From Anomaloglossus baeobatrachus (taxonomy: Eukaryota; Chordata; Amphibia; Anura; Aromobatidae), in assembly GCF_048569485.1 (NCBI RefSeq), contig NC_134364.1:127050752-127114751 (forward strand): DNA of 64,000 nt, written 5' to 3'. Made by a program: the position numbers and the translations under genes. A model generated the notes under the pieces. It saw nothing but the letters and a program-made list of their open reading frames with translations. It was not told the DNA's origin and searched no databases. Of the stretch, positions 11,860-24,800 are shown piece by piece (the first letter of the stretch is position 1; each line of letters begins with the position of its first letter).

Positions 11860-12672
11860 ATGCTGAAGTTGGTTTCTTATTCGGCAATTTAGTATTTTCA
11901 GTTTTACAGGTTTCTCAACAAAAATAACACATCCCAATAATAAAATACAATGCACTGATGCCCTAATATAAGTACACAAAATCAGCTGCGAAATTTATAA
12001 AACTGGCAAAAAATGGGCACCAAAGCGGGCACCGAATTATGTAAGTGAAAGGGTTAAATGGCTTTAGGCCACTGATCTAACACCACAATTGCATATCTAG
12101 TGATGCCCCTAATCAAACTCAAGTGACTCCAGCCTGGCCCAGAGGGGTTCTGGGCATCAGAACTGGCATCAAAGTGGGCACACAGCATGTTTTCACAGAT
12201 TTGAATGTGTTTTGAAGGGGTTAAATGGCTTTGGGCCACTGATCTCACCCCACATTTACATACCTAGTGATGCCACACATTAAAGTCAGATTTAACCCCT
12301 CAAAAACACCAGTTACTTATTCAAATCTGTGAAAACTGTGGGTTTTCCCACTTTGATGCCAGTTCTGATGCCCAGAACCCCTTTGGGCCAGGCTGGGGTC
12401 ACTTGTGTTTGATTAGGGGCATCACTAGATATGCAATTGTGGTGTGAGATCAGTGGCCCAAAGCCATTTAACCCTTTCACTAACATACTTTGGTGCCCAC
12501 TTTGATGCCCATCTTTTTGCCAGTTTTATAATTTTCGCAGCTGATTTTGAGTGTACGTATATCAGGGCATCAGTGCATTGTATTGTATTATTGTGATGTC
12601 TTATTTTTGTTGTTAAAACTGTAAAAAAACCTGAAAATACTAAATTGCCGAATAAGAAACCAACTTCAGCAT
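11860..12672. mobile_element. 813-bp long-inverted-repeat element
   Basis: The left terminus, ATGCTGAAGTTGGTTTCTTA onward (11,860 to about 11,900), is repeated in reverse complement at the right end (GAATAAGAAACCAACTTCAG then CAT, to 12,672). The match continues inward for most of each half. For example, AAATGGCTTTAGGCCACTGA (12,058) and ACTAGATATGCAATTGTGGT (12,424) have inverted partners in the opposite half. There is no coding content. It is a foldback or MITE-like DNA element. A target duplication is not evident. Confidence 0.85.
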
Positions 12673-12689
12673 CGTGTGTTTGTCCTTTA

Positions 12690-12842
12690 TATAGTCACAA
12701 TGCTGTAGCGTCGCTTTTCCACCACCAGGGGGCGCGCGAGATACGGCCACCTCTTCTTACCAGATACAAAGATGGCCGCCCCTGCTTTTCATACTGGCAT
12801 GACGCAGCCATCCGCTTCTGGGAATCCCTTTCCTTTTCCAAT
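12690..12842 (+). promoter_or_regulatory. ufc1 promoter and 5' UTR
   Basis: TATA-less, CpG-containing segment between the foldback element and the ufc1 start codon. It holds a canonical CTCF core, CCACCAGGGGGCGC (12,722-12,735), and a YY1 site, AAGATGGCCGCC (12,769-12,780), a pairing typical of housekeeping promoters. The ATG within the YY1 site (12,772) opens a short reading frame out of phase with ufc1. If transcription starts upstream of it, it would be an overlapping upstream ORF. The ufc1 ATG has A at -3 and G at +4, a strong context. Confidence 0.7.
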
Positions 12843-15800
12843 ATGGTGGATGAGGCGACTCGCCGGGTGGTGTCGGAGATCCCTCTGCTGAAGACTCATG
12901 CCAGCCCCAGGGATAAGGAGCTGTGGGTGCAGCGGCTGAAGGAGGAATACCAGGCGCTCATTAAGGTGGGACGTGTCACGTGGTAAAGCGCCCCCGGGAA
13001 CGTGTCATACAGGAGGAAGGTTCCGGCTTTCTCATCTGCTGGCACTGTGACATCTGCAGCTTCTCGCTGAGCCCTGCCCCCTACTATCCCCTGTACCCAC
13101 ATATATCCACCTGCTGACCTCCATACTGCCCCCTGCAGGGTGATAATAATAATAATAATAATAATAATAATTTTATTCATTTATATAGCGCTATTAATTC
13201 CATAGCACTTTACATACATTGGCATTGATAGAGACAATTATGCTCTAGAAATTATGTTCTAGCCCCATACAACATCCCAAACTGACAGCTAAACCCACAA
13301 TACTGCCCCTAGAACTGACCTCCTCACCCCCCGTACTGTCCCTAGTACTGACCTCCTCACCCCCCGTACTGTCCCTAGTACTGACCTCCACAACCCCCCC
13401 CCGTACTGTCCCTAGTACTGACCTCCACACCCCCCCCCGTACTGTCCCTAGTACTGACCTCCACACCCCCCCCCGTACTGTCCCTAGTACTGACCTCCAC
13501 CACCCCCCCCCCCCCGTACTGTCCCTAGTACTGACCTCCACACCCCCCCCCGTACTGTCCCTAGTACTGACCTCCACCACCCCCCCCCCCGTACTGTCCC
13601 TAGTACTGACCTCCACACCCCCCCCCCCGTACTGCCGCTAGTACTGACCTCCACAACCCCCCCCCGTACTGCCCCTAGAACTGACCTCCACCACACCCCC
13701 CCCGTACTGTCCCTAGTACTGACCTCCACACCCCCCGTACTGCCCCTAGAACCGACCTCTGCACCCCCCGTACTGCCGCTAGTACTGACCTCCGCACCCC
13801 CGTACTGCCCCTAGTACTGACCTCCGCACCCCCCCGTACTGCCCCTAGAACCGACCTCTGCACCCCCCGTACTACCGCTAGTACTGACCTCCGCACCCCC
13901 CCCCCGTACTGCCCCTAGTACTGACCTCCACACCCCCCCCCCGTACTGCCCCTAGTACTGACCTCCGCACCCCCCGTACTGCCCCTAGAACCGACCTCTG
14001 CACCCCCCGTACTGCCCCTAGTACTGACCTCCGCACCCCCCGTACTGCCCCTAGTACTGACCTCTGCACCCCCCGTACTGCCCCTAGTACTGACCTCCGC
14101 ACCCCCCGTACTGCCCCTAGTACTGACCTCCGCACCCCCCCCGTACTGCCGCTAGTACTGACCTCCGCACCCCCCGCACTGCCCCTAGAACCGACCTCTG
14201 CACCCCCGTACTGCCCCTAGTACTGTCCTCCGCAGCCCCCGTACTGACGTCCGCAGCCCCCGTACTGACCTCCGCACCCCCCCCCACCCCCCCGTACTGC
14301 CCCTAGTACTGACCTCCGTACTGCCCCTAGTACTTACCTCTGCACCCCCCGTACTGCCCCTAGTACTTACCTCTGCACCCCCCGTACTGCCCCTAGTACT
14401 TACCTCTGCACCCCCCGTACTGCCCCTAGTACTGCCCTCCACACCCCCTCCGTACTGCCCCTAGTACTGCCCTCCACACCCCTCCGTACTGCCCCTAGTA
14501 CTGCCCTCCACACCCCTCCGTACTGCCCCTAGTACTGCCCTCCACACCCCTCCGTACTGCCCCTAGTACTGCCCTCCACACCCCTCCGTACTGCCCCTAG
14601 TACTGCCCTCCACACCCCTCCGTACTGCCCCTAGTACTGCCCTCCACACCCCTCCGTACTGCCCCTAGTACTGCCCTCCACACCCCTCCGTACTGCCCCT
14701 AGTACTGCCCTCCACACCCCTCCGTACTGCCCCTAGTACTGCCCTCCACACCCCTCCGTACTGCCCCTAGTACTGCCCTCCACACCCCTCCGTACTGCCC
14801 CTAGTACTGCCCTCCACACCCCTCCGTACTGCCCCTAGTACTGCCCTCCACACCCCTCCGTACTGCCCCTAGTACTGCCCTCCACACCCCTCCGTACTGC
14901 CCCTAGTACTGCCCTCCACACCCCTACGTACTGCCCCTAGTACTGCCCTCCACACCCCTCCGTACTGCCCCTAGTACTGACCTCCGCACCTCCTGTACTG
15001 CCCCTAGTACTGACCTCCGCACCCCCCGCACTGACCTCCGCAGCCCCCGTACTGCCCCTAGTACTGACCTCCGCAGCCCCCGTACTGCCCCTAGTACTGA
15101 CCTCCGCAGCCCCCCGTACTGACCTCCGCACCCCCCGTACTGACCTCCGCACCCCCCGTACTGCCCCTAGTACTGACCTCCGCACCCCCTCGTACTGCCC
15201 CTAGTACTGACCTCCGCACCCCCCCGTACTGCCCCTAGTACTGACCTCCGCACCCCCCCGTACTGCCCCTAGTACTGACCTCCGCACCCCCCGTACTGCC
15301 CCTAGTACTGACCTCCGCACCCCCCCGTATTGCCCCTAGTACTGACCTCCGCACCCCCCCGTATTGCCCCTAGTACTGACCTCCGCAGTCCCCCGTACTG
15401 CCCCTAGTACTGACCTCCGCAGTCCCCCGTACTGCCCCTAGTACTGACCTCCGCACCCCCCCGTACTGCCCCTAGTACTGACCTCCGCACCCCCCGTACT
15501 GACCTCCGCACCCCCCGTACTGACCTCCGCACCCCCCGTACTGACCTCCGCACCCCCCGTACTGACCTCCGCACCCCCCGTACTGACCTCCGCACCCCCC
15601 GTACTGACCTCCGCACCCCCCGTACTGACCTCCGCACCCCCCGTACTGCCCCTATTACTGACCTCCGCACCCCCCGTACTGCCCCTATTACTGACCTCCG
15701 CACCCCCCGTACTGCCCCTAGTACTGACCTCCGCACCCCCCGTACTGCCCCTAGTACTGACCTCCGCACCCCCCGTACTGCCCCTAGTACTGACCTCCGC

Positions 15801-18800
15801 ACCCCCCGTACTGCCCCTAGTACTGACCTCCACACCCCCCCAGTACTGCCCCTAGTACTTATCTCCGCACCCCCCCAGTACTGCCCCTAGTACTTATCTC
15901 CGCACCCCCCCAGTACTGCCCCTAGTACTTACCTCCGCACCCCCCCAGTACTGCCCCTAGTACTTACCTCCGCACCCCCCCAGTACTGCCCCTAGTACTG
16001 CCCCTAGTACTGACCTCCGCACCCCCCCGTACTGCCGCTAGTACTGACCTCCGTACTGCCCCTAGTACTTACCTCTGCACCCCCCGTACTGCCCCTAGTA
16101 CTGCCCTCCACACCCCCTCCGTACTGCCCCTAGTACTGCCCTCCACACCCCTCCGTACTGCCCCTAGTACTGCCCTCCACACCCCCCCGTACTGCCCCTA
16201 GTACTGACCTCCGCACCCCCCCGTACTGCCCCTAGTACTGACCTCCGCACCCCCCCGTACTGCCCCTAGTACTGACCTCCGCACCCCCCCGTACTGCCCC
16301 TAGTACTGACCTCCGCACCCCCCCGTACTGCCCCTAGTACTGACCTCCGCACCCCCCCGTACTGACCTCCGCTCCCCCCCCCGTACTGCCCCTAGTACTG
16401 ACCTCCGCACCCCCCCGTACTGCCCCTAGTACTGACCTCCGCACCCCCCCACCCCCCCGTACTGCCCCTAGTACTGACCTCCGCACCCCCCCGTACTGCC
16501 CCTAGTACTGACCTCCGCACCCCCCCCGTACTGCCCCTAGTACTGACCTCCGCACCCCCCCCCCGTACTGCCCCTAGTACTGACCTCCGCACCCCCCCCC
16601 GTACTGCCCCTAGTACTGACCTCCGCACCCCCCCGTACTGCCCCTAGTACTGACCTCCGCACCCCCTGTACTGCCCCTAGTACTGACCTCCGCACCCCCC
16701 CACCCCCCCCGTACTGCCCCTAGTACTGACCTCCGCACCCCCTGTACTGCCCCTAGTACTGACCTCCGCACCCCCTGTACTGCCCCTAGTACTGACCTCC
16801 GCACCCCCCCATCCCCCCCCGTACTGCCCCTAGTACTGCCCTCCACACCCCTCCGTACTGCTCCTAGTACTGCCCTCCACACCCCTCCGTACTGCTCCTA
16901 GTACTGCCCTCCACACCCCTCCGTACTGCCCCTAGTACTGACCTCCGCAGCCCCCGTACTGCCCCTAGTACTGACCTCCGCACCCCCCGTACTGCCCCTA
17001 GTACTGACCTCCGCACCCCCCGTACTGACCTCCGCACCCCCCGTACTGACCTCCGCACCCCCCGTACTGACCTCCGCACCCCCCGTACTGCCCCTAGTAC
17101 TGACCTCCGCACCCCCTGTACTGCCCCTAGTACTGACCTCCGCACCCCCTGTACTGCCCCTAGTACTGACCTCCGCACCCCCTGTACTGCCCCTAGTACT
17201 GACCTCCGCACCCCCTGTACTGCCCCTAGTACTGACCTCCGCACCCCCTGTACTGCCCCTAGTACTGACCTCCGCACCCCCTCGTACTGCCCCTAGTACT
17301 GACCTCCGCACCCCCCGTACCGACCTCCGCTCCCCCCCCGTACTGCCCCTAGTACTGACCTCCGCACCCCCTGTACTGCCCCTAGTACTGACCTCCGCAC
17401 TCCCCGTACTGCCCCTAGTACTGACCTCCGCACCCCCCCCGTACTGCCCCTAGTACTGACCTCCGCACCCCCCCGTACTGCCCCTAGTACTGACCTCCGC
17501 ACCCCCCCGTACTGCCCCTAGTACTGACCTCCGCACCCCCCCGTACTGCCCCTAGTACTGACCTCCGCACCCCCCCGTACTGCCCCTAGTACTGACCTCC
17601 GCACCCCCCCCGTACTGCCCCTAGTACTGACCTCCGCACCCCCCCGTACTGCCCCTAGTACTGACCTCCGCACCCCCCCGTACTGCCCCTAGTACTGACC
17701 TCCGCACCCCCCCGTACTGCCCCTAGTACTGACCTCCGCACCCCCCCGTACTGCCCCTAGTACTGACCTCCGCACCCCCCCGTACTGCCCCTAGTACTGA
17801 CCTCCGCACCCCCCCGTACTGCCCCTAGTACTGACCTCCGCACCCCCCCGTACTGCCCCTAGTACTGACCTCCGCACCCCCCCGTACTGCCCCTAGTACT
17901 GACCTCCGCACCCCCCCGTACTGCCCCTAGTACTGACCTCCGCACCCCCCCGTACTGCCCCTAGTACTGACCTCCGCACCCCCCCGTACTGCCCCTAGTA
18001 CTGACCTCCGCACCCCCCCGTACTGCCCCTAGTACTGACCTCCGCACCCCCCCCGTACTGCCCCTAGTACTGACCTCCGCACCCCCCCGTACTGCCCCTA
18101 GTACTGACCTCCGCACCCCCCCCGTACTGCCCCTAGTACTGACCTCCGCACCCCCCCCGTACTGCCCCTAGTACTGACCTCCGCACCCCCCCCGTACTGC
18201 CCCTAGTACTGACCTCCGCACCCCCCGTACTGCCCCTAGTACTGACCTCCGCACCCCCCCGTACTGCCCCTAGTACTGACCTCCGCACCCCCCCCCGCAC
18301 TGCCCCTAGTACTGACCTCCGCACCCCCCCCGCACTGCCCCTAGTACTGACCTCCGCACCCCCCCGCACTGCCCCTAGTACTGACCTCCGCACCCCCCCG
18401 CACTGCCCCTAGTACTGACCTCCGCACCCCCCCCGCACTGCCCCTAGTACTGATCTCCGCACCCCCCCGCACTTCCCCTAGTACTGACCTCCGCACCCCC
18501 CGTACTGACCTCCGCACCCCCCCGTACTGCCCCTAGTACTGACCTCCGCACCCCCCCGTACTGCCCCTAGTACTGACCTCCGCACCCCCCCCGTACTGCC
18601 CCTAGTACTGACCTCCGCACCCCCCGTACTGACCTCCGCACCCCCCCGTACTGCCCCTAGTACTGACCTCCGCACCCCCCCGTACTGCCCCTAGTACTGA
18701 CCTCCGCACCCCCCCGTACTGCCCCTAGTACTGACCTCCGCACCCCCCCGTACTGCCCCTAGTACTGACCTCCGCACCCCCCCGTACTGCCCCTAGTACT

Positions 18801-21800
18801 GACCTCCGCACCCCCCCGTACTGCCCCTAGTACTGACCTCCGCACCCCCCCGTACTGCCCCTAGTACTGACCTCCGCACCCCCCCGTACTGCCCCTAGTA
18901 CTGACCTCCGCACCCCCCCGTACTGCCCCTAGTACTGACCTCCGCACCCCCCCGTACTGCCCCTAGTACTGACCTCCGCACCCCCCCGTACTGCCCCTAG
19001 TACTGACCTCCGCACCTTCCGTACTGACCTCCGCTCCCCCCCCCGTACTGCCCCTAGTACTGACCTCCGCACCCCCCCGTACTGCCCCTAGTACTGACCT
19101 CCGCACCCCCCCACCCCCCCGTACTGCCCCTAGTACTGACCTCCGCACCCCCCCGTACTGCCCCTAGTACTGACCTCCGCACCCCCCCCGTACTGCCCCT
19201 AGTACTGACCTTCGCACCCCCCCCGTACTGCCCCTAGTACTGACCTCCGCACCCCCCCCGTACTGCCCCTAGTACTGACCTCCGCACCCCCCCGTACTGC
19301 CCCTAGTACTGACCTCCGCACCCCCTGTACTGCCCCTAGTACTGACCTCCGCACCCCCTGTACTGCCCCTAGTACTGACCTCCGCACCCCCCCACCCCCC
19401 CCGTACTGCCCCTAGTACTGACCTCCGTACTGCCCCTAGTACTTACCTCTGCACCCCTCCGTACTGCCCCTAGTACTGCCCTCCACACCCCTCCGTACTG
19501 CCCCTAGTACTGACCTCCGCACCTCCTGTACTGCCCCTAGTACTGACCTCCGCACCCCCCGTACTGCCCCTAGTACTGACCTCCGCAGCCCCCGTACTGC
19601 CCCTAGTACTGACCTCCGCACCCCCCGTACTGACCTCCGCACCCCCCGTACTGACCTCCGCACCCCCCGTACTGACCTCCGCACCCCCCGTACTGACCTC
19701 CGCACCCCCCGTACTGACCTCCGCACCCCCCGTACTGCCCCTAGTACTGACCTCCGCACCCCCTGTACTGCCCCTAGTACTGACCTCCGCACCCCCTGTA
19801 CTGCCCCTAGTACTGACCTCCGCACCCCCTCGTACTGCCCCTAGTACTGACCTCCGCACCCCCCGTACCGACCTCCGCTCCCCCCCCGTACTGCCCCTAG
19901 TATTGACCTCCGCACCCCCTGTACTGCCCCTAGTACTGACCTCCGCACTCCCCGTACTGCCCCTAGTACTGACCTCCGCACCCCCCCCGTACTGCCCCTA
20001 GTACTGACCTCCGCACCCCCCCGTACTGCCCCTAGTACTGACCTCCGCACCCCCCCGTACTGCCCCTAGTACTGACCTCCGCACCCCCCCGTACTGCCCC
20101 TAGTACTGACCTCCGCACCCCCCCGTACTGCCCCTAGTACTGACCTCCGCACCCCCCCGTACTGCCCCTAGTACTGACCTCCGCACCCCCCCGTACTGCC
20201 CCTAGTACTGACCTCCGCACCCCCCCGTACTGCCCCTAGTACTGACCTCCGCACCCCCCCGTACTGCCCCTAGTACTGACCTCCGCACCCCCCCGTACTG
20301 CCCCTAGTACTGACCTCCGCACCCCCCCCGTACTGCCCCTAGTACTGACCTCCGCACCCCCCCCGTACTGCCCCTAGTACTGACCTCCGCACCCCCCCGT
20401 ACTGCCCCTAGTACTGACCTCCGCACCCCCCCGTACTGCCCCTAGTACTGACCTCCGCACCCCCCCGTACTGCCCCTAGTACTGACCTCCGCACCCCCCC
20501 GTACTGCCCCTAGTACTGACCTCCGCACCCCCCCGTACTGCCCCTAGTACTGACCTCCGCACCCCCCCGTACTGCCCCTAGTACTGACCTCCGCACCCCC
20601 CCGTACTGCCCCTAGTACTGACCTCCGCACCCCCCCCGTACTGCCCCTAGTACTGACCTCCGCACCCCCCCGTACTGCCCCTAGTACTGACCTCCGCACC
20701 CCCCCGTACTGCCCCTAGTACTGACCTCCGCACCCCCCCGTACTGCCCCTAGTACTGACCTCCGCACCCCCCCGTACTGCCCCTAGTACTGACCTCCGCA
20801 CCCCCCCGTACTGCCCCTAGTACTGACCTCCGCACCCCCCCGTACTGCCCCTAGTACTGACCTCCGCACCCCCCCGTACTGCCCCTAGTACTGACCTCCG
20901 CACCCCCCGCACTGCCCCTAGTACTGACCTCCGCACCCCCCCGCACTGCCCCTAGTACTGACCTCCGCACCCCCCCGCACTGCCCCTAGTACTGATCTCC
21001 GCACCCCCCCGCACTTCCCCTAGTACTGACCTCCGCACCCCCCCGTACTGCCCTTAGTACTGACCTCCGCACCCCCCGTACTGACCTCCGCACCCCCCCG
21101 TACTGCCCCTAGTACTGACCTCCGCACCCCCCCGTACTGCCCCTAGTACTGACCTCCGCACCCCCCCGTACTGCCCCTAGTACTGACCTCCGCACCCCCC
21201 CGTACTGCCCCTAGTACTGACCTCCGCACCCCCCCGTACTGCCCCTAGTACTGACCTCCGCACCCCCCCGTACTGCCCCTAGTACTGACCTCCGCACCCC
21301 CCCGTACTGCCCCTAGTACTGACCTCCGCACCCCCCCGTACTGCCCCTAGTACTGACCTCCGCACCCCCCCGTACTGCCCCTAGTACTGACCTCCGCACC
21401 CCCCCGTACTGCCCCTAGTACTGACCTCCGCACCCCCCCCGTACTGCCCCTAGTACTGACCTCCGCACCCCCCCCGTACTGCCCCTAGTACTGACCTCCG
21501 CACCCCCCCCGTACTGCCCCTAGTACTGACCTCCGCACCCCCCCCGTACTGCCCCTAGTACTGACCTCCGCACCCCCCCGTACTGCCCCTAGTACTGACC
21601 TCCGCACCCCCCCGTACTGCCCCTAGTACTGACCTCCGCATCCCCCCCGCACTGCCCCTAGTACTGACCTCCGCATCCCCCCCGCACTGCCCCTAGTACT
21701 GACCTCCGCACCCCCCCGCACTGCCCCTAGTACTGACCTCCGCACCCCCCCGCACTGCCCCTAGTACTGACCTCCGCACCCCCCCGCACTGCCCCTAGTA

Positions 21801-24800
21801 CTGACCTCCGCACCCCCCCGCACTGCCCCTAGTACTGACCTCCGCACCCCCCCGCACTGCCCCTAGTACTGACCTCCGCACCCCCCCGCACTGCCCCTAG
21901 TACTGACCTCCGCACCCCCCCGCACTGCCCCTAGTACTGACCTCCGCACCCCCCCGCACTGCCCCTAGTACTGATCTCCGCACCCCCCCGCACTGCCCCT
22001 AGTACTGACCTCCGCACCCCCCCGCACTGCCCCTAGTACTGACCTCCGCACCCCCCCGTACTGCCCCTAGTACTGACCTCCGCACCCCCTGTACTGACCC
22101 TAATACTGACCTCCGCACCCCCCCGTACTGCCCCTAGTACTGACCTCCGCACCCCCCCGTACTGCCCCTAGTACTGACCTCCGCACCCCCCCGTACTGCC
22201 CCTAGTACTGACCTCCGCACCCCCCCCGTACTGCCCCTAGTACTGACCTCCGCACCCCCCGTACTGACCTCCGCTCCCCCCCCCGTACTGCCCCTAGTAC
22301 TGACCTCCGCACCCCCCCCGTACTGCCCCTAGTACTGACCTCCGCACCCCCCCACCCCCCCGTACTGCCCCTAGTACTGACCTCCGCACCCCCCCGTACT
22401 GCCCCTAGTACTGACCTCCGCACCCCCCCCGTACTGCCCCTAGTACTGACCTCCGCACCCCCCCCGTACTGCCCCTAGTACTGACCTCCGCACCCCCCCG
22501 TACTGCCCCTAGTACTGACCTCCGCACCCCCTGTACTGCCCCTAGTACTGACCTCCGCACCCCCTGTACTGCCCCTAGTACTGACCTCCGCACCCCCCCA
22601 CCCCCCCCCGTACTGCCCCTAGTACTGACCTCCGCACCCCCCCGTACTGCCGCTAGTACTGACCTCCGTACTGCCCCTAGTACTTACCTCTGCACCCCCC
22701 GCACTGCCCCTAGTACTGCCCTCCACACCCCCTCCGTACTGCCCCTAGTACTGCCCTCCACACCCCTCCGTACTGCCCCTAGTACTGCCCTCCACACCCC
22801 TCCGTACTGCCCCTAGTACTGACCTCCGCACCTCCTGTACTGCCCCTAGTACTGACCTCCGCAGCCCCCGTACTGCCCCTAGTACTGACCTCCGCAGCCC
22901 CCGTACTGCCCCTAGTACTGACCTCCGCAGCCCCCGTACTGCCCCTAGTACTGACCTCCGCAGCCCCCGTACTGCCCCTAGTACTGACCTCCGCACCCCC
23001 CGTACTGCCCCTAGTACTGACCTCCGCACCCCCCGTACTGACCTCCGCACCCCCCGTACTGACCTCCGCACCCCCCGTACTGCCCCTAGTACTGACCTCC
23101 GCACCCCCTGTACTGCCCCTAGTACTGACCTCCGCACCCCCCGTACTGCCCCTAGTACTGACCTCCGCACCCCCCCACCCCCCCGTACTGCCCCTAGTAC
23201 TGACCTCCGCACCCCCCCGTACTGCCCCTAGTACTGACCTCCGCACCCCCCCCGTACTGCCCCTAGTACTGACCTCCGCACCCCCCCCGTACTGCCCCTA
23301 GTACTGACCTCCGCACCCCCCCGTACTGCCCCTAGTACTGACCTCCGCACCCCCTGTACTGCCCCTAGTACTGACCTCCGCACCCCCTGTACTGCCCCTA
23401 GTACTGACCTCCGCACCCCCCCACCCCCCCCCGTACTGCCCCTAGTACTGACCTCCGCACCCCCCCGTACTGCCGCTAGTACTGACCTCCGTACTGCCCC
23501 TAGTACTTACCTCTGCACCCCCCGCACTGCCCCTAGTACTGCCCTCCACACCCCCTCCGTACTGCCCCTAGTACTGCCCTCCACACCCCTCCGTACTGCC
23601 CCTAGTACTGCCCTCCACACCCCTCCGTACTGCCCCTAGTACTGACCTCCGCACCTCCTGTACTGCCCCTAGTACTGACCTCCGCAGCCCCCGTACTGCC
23701 CCTAGTACTGACCTCCGCAGCCCCCGTACTGCCCCTAGTACTGACCTCCGCAGCCCCCGTACTGCCCCTAGTACTGACCTCCGCAGCCCTCGTACTGCCC
23801 CTAGTACTGACCTCCGCACCCCCCGTACTGCCCCTAGTACTGACCTCCGCACCCCCCGTACTGACCTCCGCACCCCCCGTACTGACCTCCGCACCCCCCG
23901 TACTGCCCCTAGTACTGACCTCCGCACCCCCTGTACTGCCCCTAGTACTGACCTCCGCACCCCCTGTACTGCCCCTAGTACTGACCTCCGCACCCCCTCG
24001 TACTGCCCCTAGTACTGACCTCCGCACCCCCCGTACCGACCTCCGCTCCCCCCCCCGTACTGCCCCTAGTATTGACCTCCGCACCCCCTGTACTGCCCCT
24101 AGTACTGACCTCCGCACTCCCCGTACTGCCCCTAGTACTGACCTCCGCACCCCCCCCGTACTGCCCCTAGTACTGACCTCCGCACCCCCCCGTACTGCCC
24201 CTAGTACTGACCTCCGCACCCCCCCGTACTGCCCCTAGTACTGACCTCCGCACCCCCCCGTACTGCCCCTAGTACTGACCTCCGCACCCCCCCGTACTGC
24301 CCCTAGTACTGACCTCCGCACGCCCCCGTACTGCCCCTAGTACTGACCTCCGCACCCCCCCGTACTGCCCCTAGTACTGACCTCCGCACCCCCCCGTACT
24401 GCCCCTAGTACTGACCTCCGCACCCCCCCGCACTGCCCCTAGTACTGACCTCCGCACCCCCCCCGCACTGCCCCTAGTACTGATCTCCGCACCCCCCCGC
24501 ACTTCCCCTAGTACTGACCTCCGCACCCCCCCGCACTTCCCCTAGTACTGACCTCCGCACCCCCCCGTACTGCCCCTAGTACTGACCTCCGAACCCCCCG
24601 TACTGACCTCCGCACCCCCCCCGTACTGCCCCTAGTACTGACCTCCGCACCCCCCGCACTGCCCCTAGTACTGACCTCCGCACTGCCCCTAGTACTGACC
24701 TCCGCACCCCCCCCGCATTGCCCCTAGTACTGACCTCTGCACCCCCCCGCACTGCCCCTAGTACTGACCTCCGCACCCCCCGTACTGCCCCTAGTACTGA

